DNA of 64,000 bases from Dryococelus australis (Eukaryota > Arthropoda > Insecta > Phasmatodea > Phasmatidae), in contig CM057009.1 in the NCBI GenBank assembly GCA_029891345.1, positions 291,968,966-292,032,965 of the forward strand. Direction: 5' to 3'. Under the pieces are notes generated by a model that had not been told where the DNA came from, searched no databases, and saw nothing but the letters and a program-made list of their open reading frames with translations. This document shows positions 10,721 to 21,651 of this stretch, in pieces. Position 1 is the stretch's first letter. Each line of letters begins with the position of its first letter. Made by a program: the position numbers and the translations under genes.

Positions 10721-10980
10721 GGGGCCGAGGTGTCTGAGCGGTTAGCCTGCTCACCTCCAGCAACACGAACCGGGTTCGATTATTTCCGACCGGGTCACTC
10801 CCGGATATTCGCATGTGGGAGTCGTGCTGAAAGATGTCGCTGTTCGGCGGGTTTACTCGGGAATCTCCCGTTTCCCCCGCCCTTTCATTCCAGCGCTGCT
10901 CCACACTCATTTTCAATCACCCTCATCGGCTCTCAAGACGTTTCTTTTAAGAGCCGCCCAAATTCCTTACTCGTCATAGA
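10721..10980 (+). mobile_element. tRNA-derived SINE, good copy
   Basis: The head GGGGCCGAGGTGTCTGAGCG with GGTTAGCC carries an A-box. ACCGGGTTCGATTATTTCC carries a B-box (GGTTCGATT). The body continues with GCATGTGGGAGTCGTGCTG, TCTCCCGTTTCCCCCGCCC and CGGCTCTCAAGACGTTTC. AT-rich sequence of the TAAATTAAT type occurs on both sides and may be the target duplication. Related copies lie at 9485, 16993 and, inverted, at 18452. Confidence 0.9.
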
Positions 10981-11429
10981 TAAATTAAATAATTAATTGC
11001 GTCTTATTTACAAAAGTTATATCTGGTGTACAATGTTTTATGCCTATCAGAGTGCACCAGTTGCTTCGGTGTCTCGTAAATCCCCCCCCTCCTCCCAGGC
11101 TCTGTTGCCTTTGTGGAAATGAACTCCTCACTAGTCATCCGCGACCACTCCTCTCACTTCGGGCTCACTTATCTCGCCGTTTCTGCGCATAGATTAAAGA
11201 TGAGGTAGACCGATTATCGTCTTGTGCGCCTGTGCCCGACGTGGACCTACCCCACACCAATGCAACTTGTCAAGGTCACGTGATCGACAGTGACGAACGT
11301 GTTGGTATTTTCGAAAGACAGTACATTTTTTAAATTAAGGAAATACTTTTACCAGACTGAATTTAATCTAGCTGCATTAAAAATTGGTTAGCGGAAGTAT
11401 ATATACACTCAGAGCCCGAATCAGTGATA

Positions 11430-11830
11430 AAGGCTGTTCACGATAAACTGAGCACTTTCGAAATCAACCTTAGAAAAATGTCACTGCTCGTGCCTGTATA
11501 TAGGTCTACTTCAACGGGCGCACTGAGTGACATGCGCCCTGTAAAGTTTGGTAACGATAGATGGAAAGCAGTTCAATGTCTTAACGTCGAATAAAAAGTG
11601 TTAGGTAACCATTTCTGTTTTTGAAATGCAAACCAGTGTTTAAAAATTAGCCGATGTATAAAATGTTTACTTTTCTAATAATTTTGTTTCACTTGACCGA
11701 CGCATGAATAAAGCGATGAGGCCCATGGCAATGTTAATTTTACATAGGACGGAAGAATACACAACTTACATTCAAGTAGATCTGAAGCAGCGTTTTCAAA
11801 AGTGCTCTTTTTGTTTCCCTGAACAGCCTA
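11430..11830 (+). mobile_element. MITE family 1 (GGCTGTTCACG ends), copy 1
   Basis: It begins AAGGCTGTTCACGATAAACT and ends in the inverted form (CTGAACAGCCT). Both sides abut TA. Internal landmarks are AAAAATGTCACTG, GACATGCGCCCTGTAAAG, GTTAGGTAACCATTT and CCCATGGCAATGTTAATTTT. These recur at 12275, 15568, 27325, 37132, 43678, 58922 and 61969. It is non-coding and about 400 bp, with TA target, so a Tc1/mariner-type origin is likely. Confidence 0.9.
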
Positions 11831-11948
11831 TAAGAAAGTATTATAGAAGTTAATCGTCTACAGATTTTCTGAATCTCATACTTACATGCGTGCAAAAAAC
11901 AAAAGGCAAAATAAATCATTTCGGTGTTCTCGAATGTTTTAATTTGAC

Positions 11949-12252
11949 GTTAGCCCGTTCAGTCACTGCGTCCACGAACGTAAGCATGTTGCATATGAAG
12001 AGTATTTATGAACAGTACTGTATACAGCGAGTAATCAGTACTAGGTGTCTTGAGAGTCTTCTAACGGGTAACGTGATTTGTGAAAGTTACCACGCCTCTC
12101 GTATATGAATGGGTGATGGTAACGTCCATATTAACGCAGCGCCTTGTTTGCTGTTTGTAAAATGGATAGTAGACACAAGTACAGCTAACACAGAAATATT
12201 ACACGATTGCAACACTTCTGCTAACAAATCAATGCGTGACCGAACGGGTTAA
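11949..12252. mobile_element. TTAA-type inverted-repeat element, diverged
   Basis: The left end TTAGCCCGTTCAGTCACTGC mirrors the right end GCGTGACCGAACGGGTTAA. The ends resemble, loosely, MITE family 4 (TTAACCCTTTCAG...). It is about 300 bp and non-coding. Confidence 0.65.
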
Positions 12253-12274
12253 GACAAGGAACTTCTTTCTCTCC

Positions 12275-12397
12275 GTCGTTACCAACTTTACTGGACAAAT
12301 ATCAGTTAGTGTGCCCCTTAAAATATATGCAGTTAGGACCAGTGACATTTTTCAAAGGTTGGTTTCAAAATTGCTCAATTAAATGTGAACAACCTAT
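12275..12397 (-). mobile_element. MITE family 1 fragment
   Basis: CGTTACCAACTTTACTGGAC, CCCTTAAAATATATGCAG and an end with GTGAACAACCTATA match one end of the inverted form of family 1. The other two thirds are missing. Confidence 0.7.
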
Positions 12398-12399
12398 AC

Positions 12400-13455
12400 T
12401 GCCGTTCAGTTCATTTTGTGCCGGCTGTCAGCCAGTGTAGTGGCAAATTGGCAGTGTACCAATATATTTCCGAACGTAACAGTGTAGGAATATATCGTGT
12501 TTATCCGGGATATAACATACTAATTATTTTCCCCCTTAACCCCACGTATATACTCAGCGCTACGTTTATATTGAAAACACAGCTCCCAATTTTATAGTTT
12601 TACTTTTCGCTGGATTTTATCGAAATCTAAGAAAAAAATTATAACTAGTCAGTATTTTCTTTTCTTAAAAATAAAACCGTTCTTTTTTTATAACTTCTGG
12701 AACGAACCCGCTGGATTGTAAAACCTGTTACAACTCTCGCGACGCATTTATCGGCACACAGTCAACTCGCGACTTCATTGGCTGAGGCCAGCCAATAATA
12801 AACGTTGCAGAGTAATGTAAGCGCATCCGGTGTAGCGAGGACCAATAGGACGATGGTAAGTGAACAATAGAGACCAACACAACTGATATTACTGTAGTGG
12901 AGAATATAGGAAGCTCACTTCAACCTTGTCTTCAGTGCCGGTAAATATGTGCCATACTCAAAGAGTTAATTTTACGGATATTATAGAGAGTGTTGTGTGA
13001 TTCTGTAAGATTTTAATAAAATTAGTGAACAGTGAAACAATGCTTTGTTTTCGAGGGCAGAGAAATGTTCATACGCAAAGTGTTTAAATGTACCAGCCAT
13101 AAAGTCGGTGATAACTTCACATAAAACGTCAGTGTTGACATGTTTTTTTTCGCTCTGCATGCCAGAGGAGATGAGGAGGGAAAAAATCCCTCGCAACGAC
13201 GAATGGGTTTATTGAGCAGTGTTGAGGTTCCCACGTTGTCCTGGACATACAGAGGCAGTGTGGTCACTGCCCTAGTCTGACCACGTGAGTGACTGAGTAC
13301 ACTGTAAAAATATGTTGTAATCTAACAAGAAGATTGAAACCAGTACTGACATTTTTGTACTGCTACAGAAAGTTATCTAGTAAAAATTGCATCAAACGTT
13401 TTTTGCAATATTAAAAATTAAAGTTTTTATTTCAACTTACATTATCAGTGAGTAG
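12400..13455. other. unannotated stretch with clustered CCAAT motifs
   Basis: No gene recognised. Around 12775-12850 there is ATTGGCTGAGGCCAGCCAAT, an inverted CCAAT pair, and a further CCAAT downstream, in CpG-richer sequence. It could be promoter-like or part of an unrecognised repeat. Confidence 0.35.
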
Positions 13456-13459
13456 AGAA

Positions 13460-13736
13460 AGGTGTTTTTCGCGAAAATATTTCAGGACCAGTTGTACTCC
13501 AAAACACTTTAGTTCATATGCACGTTCGTGGTTGGATGATTTTAAATGTCACGTGTCTCAAGTGTCTGTCCACGATTCATGGACGTTCAGTATCAGAGTA
13601 CTTTATTACAATTGGCCAGTCGAATAAAAATACGTCGTTTCCCGTAGGAACATGGCCAATAAGCAAATAAGATGTAATGTTGGACGTAGGATATTTAAGT
13701 CTACGATGACCATAAATATTTTCACGATAGACACCT
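13460..13736 (+). mobile_element. MITE family 3 (TTTTCGCGAAAA ends), copy 1
   Basis: It starts AGGTGTTTTTCGCGAAAATA and ends with the inverted form (ATATTTTCACGATAGACACCT). Internal landmarks are CACTTTAGTTC, GGACGTTCAGTATC and TGGCCAATAAGCAAA. Related copies lie at 17957, 31795 (inverted) and 33693. It is non-coding. Confidence 0.88.
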
Positions 13737-13739
13737 AGC

Positions 13740-14780
13740 CCTATCAACAAGTGGAAACCAAATCAGTTTTATAATGCTCGAAGACAACTGCAATGAAGAG
13801 ATGGTACAGTAAGAAAAATTTTTCGAATTATATATATTTTTTTAATGAATGAATGCATGTCGGCGCCAGTGCTGTAACACTCTACTTCCGAATTACAGCG
13901 CAAGCACTTTTCGACACCAACAATTCACCTCACACGTCTTCGTCCTATTTTATTCATGTGATTTTTGCTCATTAACTCGGGCCAGAAGAAAACAGTCTTA
14001 CCTTTTGGAAAGGAATGAGGTTGCAAATGCAGGCAAATTACTGCATTTCAGAAGGACTTGGAGTCTGCAGGTAGACTGAACATTTACACTAATGGAGTTT
14101 TATAATTGTAGACTATGATGTTTTATTTATTTTTTTGCATCGGGATGACAATCACTGGTATTGTAAACTAACAATTTATCAATACAGCCTGTTCGGTTGG
14201 TTACAAACATAACTGGGCAGGTATAATGTTTATAATAGTGTGATAGTAATAGTTTGGATAGTAAAGTAAAAGGCAATGAAGTATTTTACACTCCAAAAAA
14301 CGTGTAAAATAATATCCCCCCCCCCAATTAAACGGTCGTCAACTAAAAGCATGTCATTAGTAAACTTATTAATTTGTGTTAATAAGTATCATAGAATGTA
14401 ATAGTTTTTATATTTGACTTTGCAAATTAAAGTGATCCCTAGTCATTACAATTAGTTTTCTAGTTGTATTACGAATACAGCTCTTGTAATGTTATAAATA
14501 TGACTTTTTACAAAGAATATTAGTGTATTTTTAAAAATGTTCGTAAATATACGAAATATTTCTGAGCAAAAAAAAAAACTACAGCGTACAAGGGTTGTGG
14601 TAATTTGTGGGAAGTTGATATCTTCCGCAGTGGTGAATCGCGCTGGGGAATTGTTGTTTCGCCAACAGGAGTGAGAGATGGGGGTGCATGCGCTGATAGG
14701 GCGAGTTCTCTAACTCTCAACGAATGGGCGGCTGAGATGCGGCAAGGCCTGCTTACTAAGTGTTATGAAGTTGACGTCTG
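13740..14780. other. unannotated AT-rich stretch
   Basis: No gene or shared repeat seen. There is a C-run near 14318. A GC-richer piece at 14620-14780 has a short open frame on the plus strand but resembles nothing I know. Confidence 0.45.
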
Positions 14781-14782
14781 GT

Positions 14783-15024
14783 TAGACCCCCGAGAAATTC
14801 GCGAGTTCAATGACCTGTAGGCTAGACTCTTCAGTGTTGCGTACAAATATGCCTATATCAACTAACCATTGGCTGTCTGCTGTCACAGTGGAAGGCGACG
14901 ATTGGGCCGGCGGTCTCCATGAAGTGTCATACACAGTGTGGTACAATGGCTAAAGTTATATAAACGCAAATGTGATGAATTCCTGCTTGTCCCAATATGA
15001 ACCCCACCAATTTCTCGGGTCTCT
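14783..15024 (+). mobile_element. MITE family 2 (GAGACCCGAGAAATTCGCG ends), copy 1
   Basis: The left end ACCCCCGAGAAATTCGCGAG and the right end AATTTCTCGGGTCTCT are inverted repeats. The body has ATGACCTGTAGGCTAGACTC, TGTCTGCTGTCACAGTGGAAG and GGCTAAAGTTATATAAACG. Five other copies lie at 16290, 17559, 19815, 21128 and 60171. It is about 240 bp and non-coding. TA flanks are clear at 21128 and 60171. Confidence 0.9.
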
Positions 15025-15239
15025 GCTTATGGTAAATTCCATACAAGAAAGGGCTAGGGGCGTTACTGAATATTGAGAGTTTATTCGGTAACGCACAACT
15101 GTGAATGATGGGGGTTATTAACATGATGAACATGAAATGTCATATTACGTGAATATTAATTACCCGGTGGAGCTTATAAGGAATTCATTATTCTAATTTA
15201 ACCTGTTATATATATTTAGCATGCTAACTAACTGGAATG

Positions 15240-15500
15240 TCCCCACCTTAATCATGGTCCCGGAGGACGTTTCTGGTAGGCGTTTATCGACGGCCGGATA
15301 TACCCATCCCTGTGCTCTTCTCTTGGCGATGGCCTGATGAGGAAAGACGCCGCACCCAGGGTGACGCTGCCCTATATCGGCGCATTATTTTACATACTCA
15401 CCCCCGATTGCTGGCCGGTGGAGGGGGTTTCTGCAACTTGTTTTTCGCAATGTGTTGCTGCAATCACGCTCGTGTCCTGGTTCGATGTTTGAAGGTGTGA
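15240..15500. other. GC-rich patch of unknown nature
   Basis: This patch is clearly GC-richer than its surroundings and has a 62-codon plus-strand frame (15312-15500) without recognisable domain. It ends at a strong hairpin. It may be a gene fragment or the end of an unrecognised repeat. Confidence 0.3.
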
Positions 15501-15532
15501 TCAGGCAGGCGGTCCGCCTAAGGCCTGATCAC
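15497..15532. repeat. 36-base near-perfect palindrome (hairpin)
   Basis: GTGATCAGGC pairs with GCCTGATCAC and the inner AGGCGG pairs with CCGCCT. Only a few bases are unpaired. It can form a strong hairpin in DNA or RNA. Confidence 0.9.
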
Positions 15533-15567
15533 ATCATCATATAAGCAGATGCGAGGACATATAAGTA

Positions 15568-15986
15568 TAGGCTGCTCATGGTAAAATCAGCACTTTTGAA
15601 ATGCTTAAGATGTACTTGCATGCTCGTTGTGTGTTCTTCCGCCTTATGTAAAATCAATAATGTCATGGGCCTCATCACTTTATTCATGCGTCGGTCAAGT
15701 AAAACTGTGAAGATTTTGGAAAAGTAAATATTTTCAAATCTTCTCATTTTTACATTTCGGTGGATTAAAAAATAACAGAGAGCGATTGAAATAATTTTAG
15801 TTATCACAAATCGTTACCTAACACTATTTATTCGAAATTTAAGATAAGGATCTATTTTATATCTATCGTTACCAACTTTACTGGGCGCATGTCACTCAGT
15901 GCGCCAGTTAAAATATATACAGGTAGGGGCAGTGACTTTTTCTAAAGTAGATTTAAAAAATGCTCACTTTATCGTGAACAGCCTTT
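15568..15986 (-). mobile_element. MITE family 1, inverted copy
   Basis: It starts AGGCTGCTCATGGTAAAATC and ends TTTATCGTGAACAGCCT, with TA at both outer borders. Internal landmarks of family 1 appear reversed (ATGGGCCTCATCACTTTATT, GTTACCAACTTTACTGG). It is full length. Confidence 0.9.
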
Positions 15987-16043
15987 ACCGATTTACAAGC
16001 ACAGAGTACGTCAGTACGCAGAGAGCCGCACACGCCAGTGAAA

Positions 16044-16160
16044 TGACGTCACTGGCCGGCAACATGCCGGAACGCCGTTCACCAATCAGCGCCCGGTAAC
16101 CTACTCGTCAGCAGGCGGCCCAGCCAATAGGGAATATTCCGCAGCACGCTGTAGCCAATC
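16044..16160. promoter_or_regulatory. CRE plus triple CCAAT cluster, promoter-like
   Basis: A palindromic TGACGTCA (16044-16051), the CREB/ATF consensus, is followed within about 110 bases by CCAATCAGC, GCCAATAGG and GCCAATCAT. All lie on the plus strand in CpG-rich sequence. Spaced CCAAT boxes like this are typical of NF-Y-bound promoters. No exon or initiator could be assigned, so the target is unknown. Confidence 0.35.
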
Positions 16161-16289
16161 ATACACACAGGACCCGTTCCAGAGTCCCGCGCTCACATTA
16201 TGGCTAGGCTTCGCCCCTTTGCCAGAAAGTTTCCGTTTTCTCATCATAATTTCAAATTTACAGCAATTATAGAGAATGTACGCTTATAG

Positions 16290-16532
16290 ATAGAAACCTG
16301 GAAAATGCTCGAGTTCAATGACCTGCAGGATAGACTCTACAGTCTTATGTACACATATGACAATATCAACAGCACATTGGTTGTCTGCTGTCACAGTGGA
16401 AAGTGACGATTGGAAACCATTCTCCAGGATGTGTAAAACACCGCGTGGACCAACGGCTAAAGTTATATAAACGAACGTGTTTTGAATTCTAGCATGTCCC
16501 AAAATGAATTCGCGAATTCTTCAGGTCTCTAG
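16290..16532 (+). mobile_element. MITE family 2 copy
   Basis: The ends GAAACCTGGAAAATGCTCGA and GCGAATTCTTCAGGTCTCT enclose a body with ATGACCTGCAGGATAGACTC and TGTCTGCTGTCACAGTGGAAA. It is full length. Confidence 0.88.
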
Positions 16533-16992
16533 TTAGAGAAAATTTTCTTTTTACGAGTTGTTTAATATATTTCTGTGCCTAATTTTAATTGGGTGCCATC
16601 TGCTTTTAGTAATAAGTCGAGAACTTGTTAATAATATATAAATGTTCTCGAGTTTATACAAGAAGCAGATAACACACAATTAAAATTATGCAAAAAATCA
16701 TTAAACAATTCGCAAAATGTAAATTTTCTATAATCGTAATTGTCAGTAATTAATACAACTCCAAAATTATTACTCTAAAACGAAGAATTTCTGTAATAGG
16801 AATGAAACCGTGCCTTAGAGGAACTGCTGCGCCGTTTCGCTTCCATGTGTTCACTTTTTCTATGCATGCATGCCCAATGTGATTTTTTCCAGCAGATGTA
16901 AACATTAACCATGCTTATTTTTAGGAACGGAAATACTTAACTTTGCTTTAATTCTTGCTCTAAAGAATGAACAGTTTTACAGTGACAACCTA

Positions 16993-17225
16993 AGGGGCCG
17001 CGGTGGTGTGGGGGTTAGACTACGCGCCTCCCATCTAGGCGAACCGGGTTAGAATCCCATGTGGGAATCCTGCCGGACGATGCCGCTGGTCGGCAGATTA
17101 TATCGGGGATCTCCCGTTTACCCGCCCTTTGAATTCCGGCGCTGCTTCATACTCACCTCACTTCACCATGATTGGCTCTCAAGACGTCGCTGTTAAGAGC
17201 CACCCAAATCTCTTCACTCCATTCC
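16993..17225 (+). mobile_element. tRNA-derived SINE copy
   Basis: The head AGGGGCCGCGGTGGTGTGGG, GGGTTAGACTAC (A-box), CGAACCGGGTTAGAATCCC (B-box region), then CATGTGGGAATCCTGCCGG, TCTCCCGTTTACCCGCCC and TTGGCTCTCAAGACGTCGC. The family is the same as at 10721. Confidence 0.9.
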
Positions 17226-17245
17226 ACTCCAGTGACCCCGTACTT

Positions 17246-17546
17246 AACCCTTTCAGATCCACCTTTATTTGCGGTTTCGGGTGTAGCAAACAAAAATTTT
17301 ATGATGCGTGCTGTAATGAAGTCAACACAATACTCGTTTCGTTATCACAGCCAATGAGCTGTAGGCTATATGTTAGGCTACTATAATATGAACCAATTAC
17401 GACCTAGACCAGTAAGACGGTTTGCGAATCATTTACCCACACGTATGACCATTGATCATTGAGCTTCACAGTATGTAGTTCAGACAAAACGTTAACTACA
17501 CGTGCGTAATATACACACTTTTGTACACGGGGTCTGAATGTTTTAG
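17246..17546 (+). mobile_element. MITE family 4 (TTAACCCTTTCAG ends), copy 1
   Basis: It starts after TTAA as CCCTTTCAGATCCACC and ends GGGGTCTGAATGTTTTA. The body has CACAGCCAATGAGCTGTAGG, ATGAACCAATTACGACCTAG and GGTTTGCGAATCATTTACCC. Copies lie at 18892 and, inverted, at 60060. The TTAA target and CCC start fit piggyBac-type non-autonomous elements. Confidence 0.85.
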
Positions 17547-17558
17547 GTACCTATCATA

Positions 17559-17798
17559 AGAGACCCGAGAAATTCGCGGGTTCATTTTGGGACAACTTAT
17601 AATTCAACACATTTGCGTTTGCGTAACTTTAGCCATTGGACCACATGGTGTTTTGCACCTCATGAAGAACGCTGGCCCAATCGTCGCCTTCCACTGTGAC
17701 AGAGAACAACCAATGGGCAGTTGATATCGGCATATTTTTACATAACACTGTAGAGCCTAGCCTACAGATCATTGAACTCGCGAATATACCGGGTCTCT
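17559..17798 (-). mobile_element. MITE family 2, inverted copy
   Basis: It starts AGACCCGAGAAATTCGCGGG and ends ACTCGCGAATATACCGGGTCTCT. The body is the reverse of family 2. It lies 12 bases after a family 4 element. Confidence 0.9.
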
Positions 17799-17956
17799 GA
17801 CTATTTTTGGCGGTATAGTATGTATTGCAGTCCATGTTCAAATTAAAAATTTATATGCACTAGGGTAAAGATTTTTTTCAAGTTGAAAGAATTGGTGAAT
17901 TATATTTGGGTCAGCTACAAATTTTATTTCTATATAGGTAATAATGATGATAACTA

Positions 17957-18247
17957 GAGGCACCTGTTTTTTGCGAAAATATTTCCGAATAAGTTGTGTT
18001 CCAATGCACTTTAGTTCAGAACCACTTTCCTGATTGGATCATTTTAACTGTTACGCGTATTATCTGTCTGCTTGCGTATTACGGATGCTCAGTATCTGAG
18101 AAACTTAATTCTGATCGGCTCACTCATGTAACAGAATGTCTTCACACAAAGACAAGCGGCCAATAGTCAAACAAATAATGTAATTGTGCACATAGGGTAT
18201 TGAAGTCTAGCCTCCGCGTAAATCTTTTCGCCAAAAACAGGTGGTCT
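17957..18247 (+). mobile_element. MITE family 3 copy
   Basis: The ends GGCACCTGTTTTTTGCGAAA and TTTTCGCCAAAAACAGGTGGTC are inverted. CACTTTAGTTCAG, CGGATGCTCAGTATC and AGCGGCCAATAGTCAAAC are inside. Confidence 0.88.
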
Positions 18248-18451
18248 TAATGATAACGGACATTGTGAGAAGCTACTTAAAAATTTACATCAGCGCGTGC
18301 GAATTCCGCCACTTTAAAGCCGGACGTCTGCGATTTGTAGACTGTAAGGATCATCCGCTGATATAGGCAACAAGCTGATAACGCGTTCTCTGACATGAGT
18401 TGTCACAAAACGTTTTCGCGATAAACCACCACCTCTGAGTATGAGTGAGTG

Positions 18452-18706
18452 AGTGAAGAGATTTGGGAGGCTCTTAACATCTAGTTCTTGAGAGACTATG
18501 AGGGTGAAGTGAGGTAAGTATGGATCAGCACCGGAATGAAAGGGCGGGGGGAACGGGAGATGCCCGAGAAAACACGTCGACCAGCGGCATGGTCCGGCAG
18601 GATTCCCACTTGCAAAAATCGGGGGTGAACCGGCCGGGGATTGAACCCGGTTCGCCTTGGTGGGAGGCGAGTAGGTTTACAGCTCATCCACCGTGGCTCC
18701 TACCAA
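18452..18706 (-). mobile_element. tRNA-derived SINE, inverted copy
   Basis: Read on the minus strand it has the tRNA-like head near 18700, GGTTCAATCCCCGGCCGGTT (B-box), CAAGTGGGAATCCTGCCGGA, GGGCATCTCCCGTTCCCCCC, and a tail with GGCTCTTAACATC-type sequence reversed. It is a member of the 10721 family. Confidence 0.88.
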
Positions 18707-18891
18707 CTCTAAGAATGATTATATGCCGTGAAATACTGTTTCCGACCACAGTACGAGAACGAAATGATGAAAGGGAAGTTCTTAATTTGGTAAGCAAGTG
18801 CTCAATAGCTCATAAAAACAAGTATTTGATAAGGCCAGGGGTAGAACCCTTGACCTATAGCTTCGGATCAACAGCCAGAGATAAGTGTCCT

Positions 18892-19183
18892 TTACGCTTT
18901 CAGACCCACTTTAATTCATGGTTTCGGGTGGTGCAAGCAAAAAAATTTACTGTACTTAAGTCGACACATCACTTGTTTCATTGTCACAGCCGATGAGCTA
19001 TAGGCTATATGTTCAGCTACAGTAACATGAACCAATAATGACCTAGACGAGTAAAACGGTTTGCGAATCATTACCCACCTGTAGGATCATTGGTCATTGA
19101 GTTTTGCAGTGTGCTGCTCACACAAAAAATTACATACACATACGTAATGTACGCAATTGTGTACACTGGGTCTGAAAGGGTTA
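18892..19183 (+). mobile_element. MITE family 4 copy
   Basis: CTTTCAGACCCACTTTAATT at the left is mirrored by CACTGGGTCTGAAAGGGTTA at the right. The body has CAGCCGATGAGCTATAGGC and GGTTTGCGAATCATTACCC. Confidence 0.88.
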
Positions 19184-19369
19184 TGGGTGTCTTTGAGCTA
19201 GTATACGTTTACTCATATATGAGCGTTGAACATCATTTCTTTTAAAGGATATTTATTTAAGAATGCTGGTTAAACTACTCATATCGATGTTCATATTCAA
19301 GGTCAGTGCCCCACCCCTAAAAACTTTGTGTATGTGGCTTTGATCACATGACATGATAATTTTTTTCAG

Positions 19370-19560
19370 TCCCACGTTCGGCTCAGAACATGTTCACTAG
19401 CGCTGCAGTACCCGGTTCGATCTCAACCCAGTATCAATTGCCACACCGTGCATGCTACCCTCTGGTCGACACGACTATTCCGTCGCTCGAGTTGGGTAGC
19501 CGAATTCAATTAGCACTTGCCTTATCTCATACTTCGTGAAGGTGGGTAGCAACGAGTGGA
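19370..19560 (+). mobile_element. possible second SINE family
   Basis: It has a B-box-like CCCGGTTCGATCTCAACCC, then a body with CCTCTGGTCGACACGACTAT and GTTGGGTAGCCGAATTC. No other copy in the window confirms it. Confidence 0.35.
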
Positions 19561-19814
19561 TTTACATTTCAATAATTAATGTGTCCTTCCACTGTAATCA
19601 CGCAAGTGCACATTTCATCCCGCAGTACATAACACGCTTGTGTTTGCTCAGCATCAGTCTAGTAATCAGAGCGGCCGAGAGTTGGAACTTTTAACTTCGC
19701 ACAAAGCAGATGTGGAGGAGATGGGAAACGGGTAATCATCTCTGTGTTATTTTATCCCCACGCAATTCTCCTAATGTACCTTATACCTGCCCAAAGCCAA
19801 GCTGATGTAATGAC

Positions 19815-20045
19815 TAGGGACCTGAAAAATTTGCAAGTTTAATGACCTGCAGGCTAGACTTTACAAATATGTCGATATCAACTGCACATTGGTTGTCTGC
19901 TGTCACAGTGGTAGGCGACAACTGGACACCGTTCTCCAGGAGGTTTAAAACACCGTGTGTGGACCAATGGCTATAGTTATACAAACGTACGTGTTTTGAA
20001 TCTTAGTGTGTCCCAAAATGAATCCGTGAATTCTTCAGGTCTCTA
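19815..20045 (+). mobile_element. MITE family 2 copy
   Basis: AGGGACCTGAAAAATTTGCA and CCGTGAATTCTTCAGGTCTC form the ends. The body has TGTCTGCTGTCACAGTGGTAG and ATGGCTATAGTTATACAAACG. Confidence 0.88.
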
Positions 20046-20127
20046 GTAATGATCAAATATGCGTCAAATGACTCGGCTCGTTTTCTTTCAAGGCTGGCCA
20101 AATCTTTTCGCGGTTTGCAGTGGGCTG

Positions 20128-20200
20128 AATTCCATGGCGCGGTTGGTTCGCTTCGCGAAGGGTTTCGTGAGTTCAAACCCCAGGTAAAAGGCACGTGTTG
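20128..20200 (+). mobile_element. tRNA-like SINE head
   Basis: TGGCGCGGTTGG fits an A-box and, about 45 bases on, GAGTTCAAACCCC fits a B-box. The downstream body is not shared with the other SINEs in the window. Confidence 0.45.
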
Positions 20201-20299
20201 TAAACATTTGTTTCGTTCGATAGTTCATGCATTCAGCACCCGGTCTGGGCGGGAAAAAGAAATGCCACGTGCAAGTCTTGACGCAAAACTTTTGTAATC

Positions 20300-20985
20300 A
20301 TCTGGTTTGAAGTCCATTGTAATCAAGATATTCCATCGTTCGAGATTAGGAATTTTAACGAATTCATTTGAGGACAAGCTAGACTCCAAAGGCATGTACA
20401 TTTGACTTCCTTCTGCAATTAGTACGCAGTTTGTAAAACACCCCCTAGCCGAATTTGAGCCAATAACTAACCTGCAAAGAAACTAGTACCAAATTCCGTG
20501 CCACCTAGTCTGGGGTAAAACTGGAGCATCAGCCAATGAACAACTAACAAGGGCTCGAGTACACAAAGGATTGTGAAATCTAGCTTGCTACCAAATTAAT
20601 CCTCGAAATTTCCTGGTCTTTATCCACCCTTTACCAACTATATGCAGTGATGCATCACGTTTAACCAAATCTCGAATTTAACACTTTCATTCAGCGATAA
20701 ATCCTTTTTTTTTTTCAGCGTTGAAACTGGCAAATATTTTGTTTATAAAAGTACGAGCATCAATGTAACGCTCTCCTATGCATCGGAATCAGTAAAAATG
20801 TGCATGTTTGTGAACTTTTTGGCAGCAGCTGTTATGAAGATTACGTTTAATAGTCTCAACAATCAATGACACTTTCCACAAATGAGAGGCTTCCTTATTA
20901 CACGCGTTTTTCTGTTGTGTACAGGGCAGGTCATTAAAGCCATTACCCGTGCAACGTCCCGTACATTGAATATTTTATTCCCACA
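20300..20985. other. unannotated stretch
   Basis: No gene or shared repeat seen; only a T-run near 20708. Confidence 0.5.
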
Positions 20986-20989
20986 TTAA

Positions 20990-21430
20990 TTTTTAGTTTC
21001 TTGTTTTACAAATTAGAAATGCTTTGTTGTCGGCTGTACTTAATCTGGCAAATAACTTGTTTCGTTATCGCAATCAATAATCTGTCGGCTTTATGTTGAG
21101 TGATCAGTGATATGAACCAATAATAACTAGAGACCCGAGAATTTTGCGTGTTCATTTCTAGACAAGTTGAAATTCACACACATGTACGTTCGTGTTACGT
21201 TTGTAATTGGTCGACGGGTTGTTTGACACCTCCTGGAGATAAATGAGCCAATAACAAACATGGAATAAATTGTCCGCCCAACCACCACCTTTTACTACCA
21301 CAACAATCAACCAATAAACAATGGATATCTGTATGGGAGTATATAAGACCGTGAAGTCTTGCTTACAGGTCATTGAACTCGCGAATTTCTTGGGTCTCTA
21401 TAATTATAGCGTACAGCAGTAGCAGAGTAT
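20990..21430 (+). mobile_element. decayed MITE family 4-like piece carrying a family 2 insertion
   Basis: Before the insertion, GTTTCGTTATCGCAATCAAT and GATATGAACCAATAATAAC match the middle of family 4. The sequence is then broken at TA by the family 2 element at 21128-21400. The right half after the insertion is not clearly preserved. Confidence 0.5.
21128..21400 (-). mobile_element. MITE family 2, inverted copy with TA flanks
   Basis: It begins TAGAGACCCGAGAATTTTGC and ends GCGAATTTCTTGGGTCTCTA, so TA lies at both borders. The centre is longer and more diverged than in other copies. Confidence 0.88.
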
Positions 21431-21651
21431 TAGAATCAGTCATCCACGGGAAGATCCTTGGGCTCTGAACATCGCAGAGTACAGTACAAGTCGAATATAA
21501 CCTTCCTGGGCAACATGTTGACGAGTGTCTACAATGGGCATAAAAGGGTTAATCCTGCTAAAAAAAATGTTCAGTAATTAGAGTTTTGGTAATATAGCCT
21601 ACATTTTTTTAAACAGCCTGTTGGCATGCACTCGCGCATTCTAACTTAACC

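Noticed and set aside
18520-18996. 158-codon plus-strand frame
   Set aside because: It crosses an inverted SINE and part of a MITE; repeats explain the open frame.
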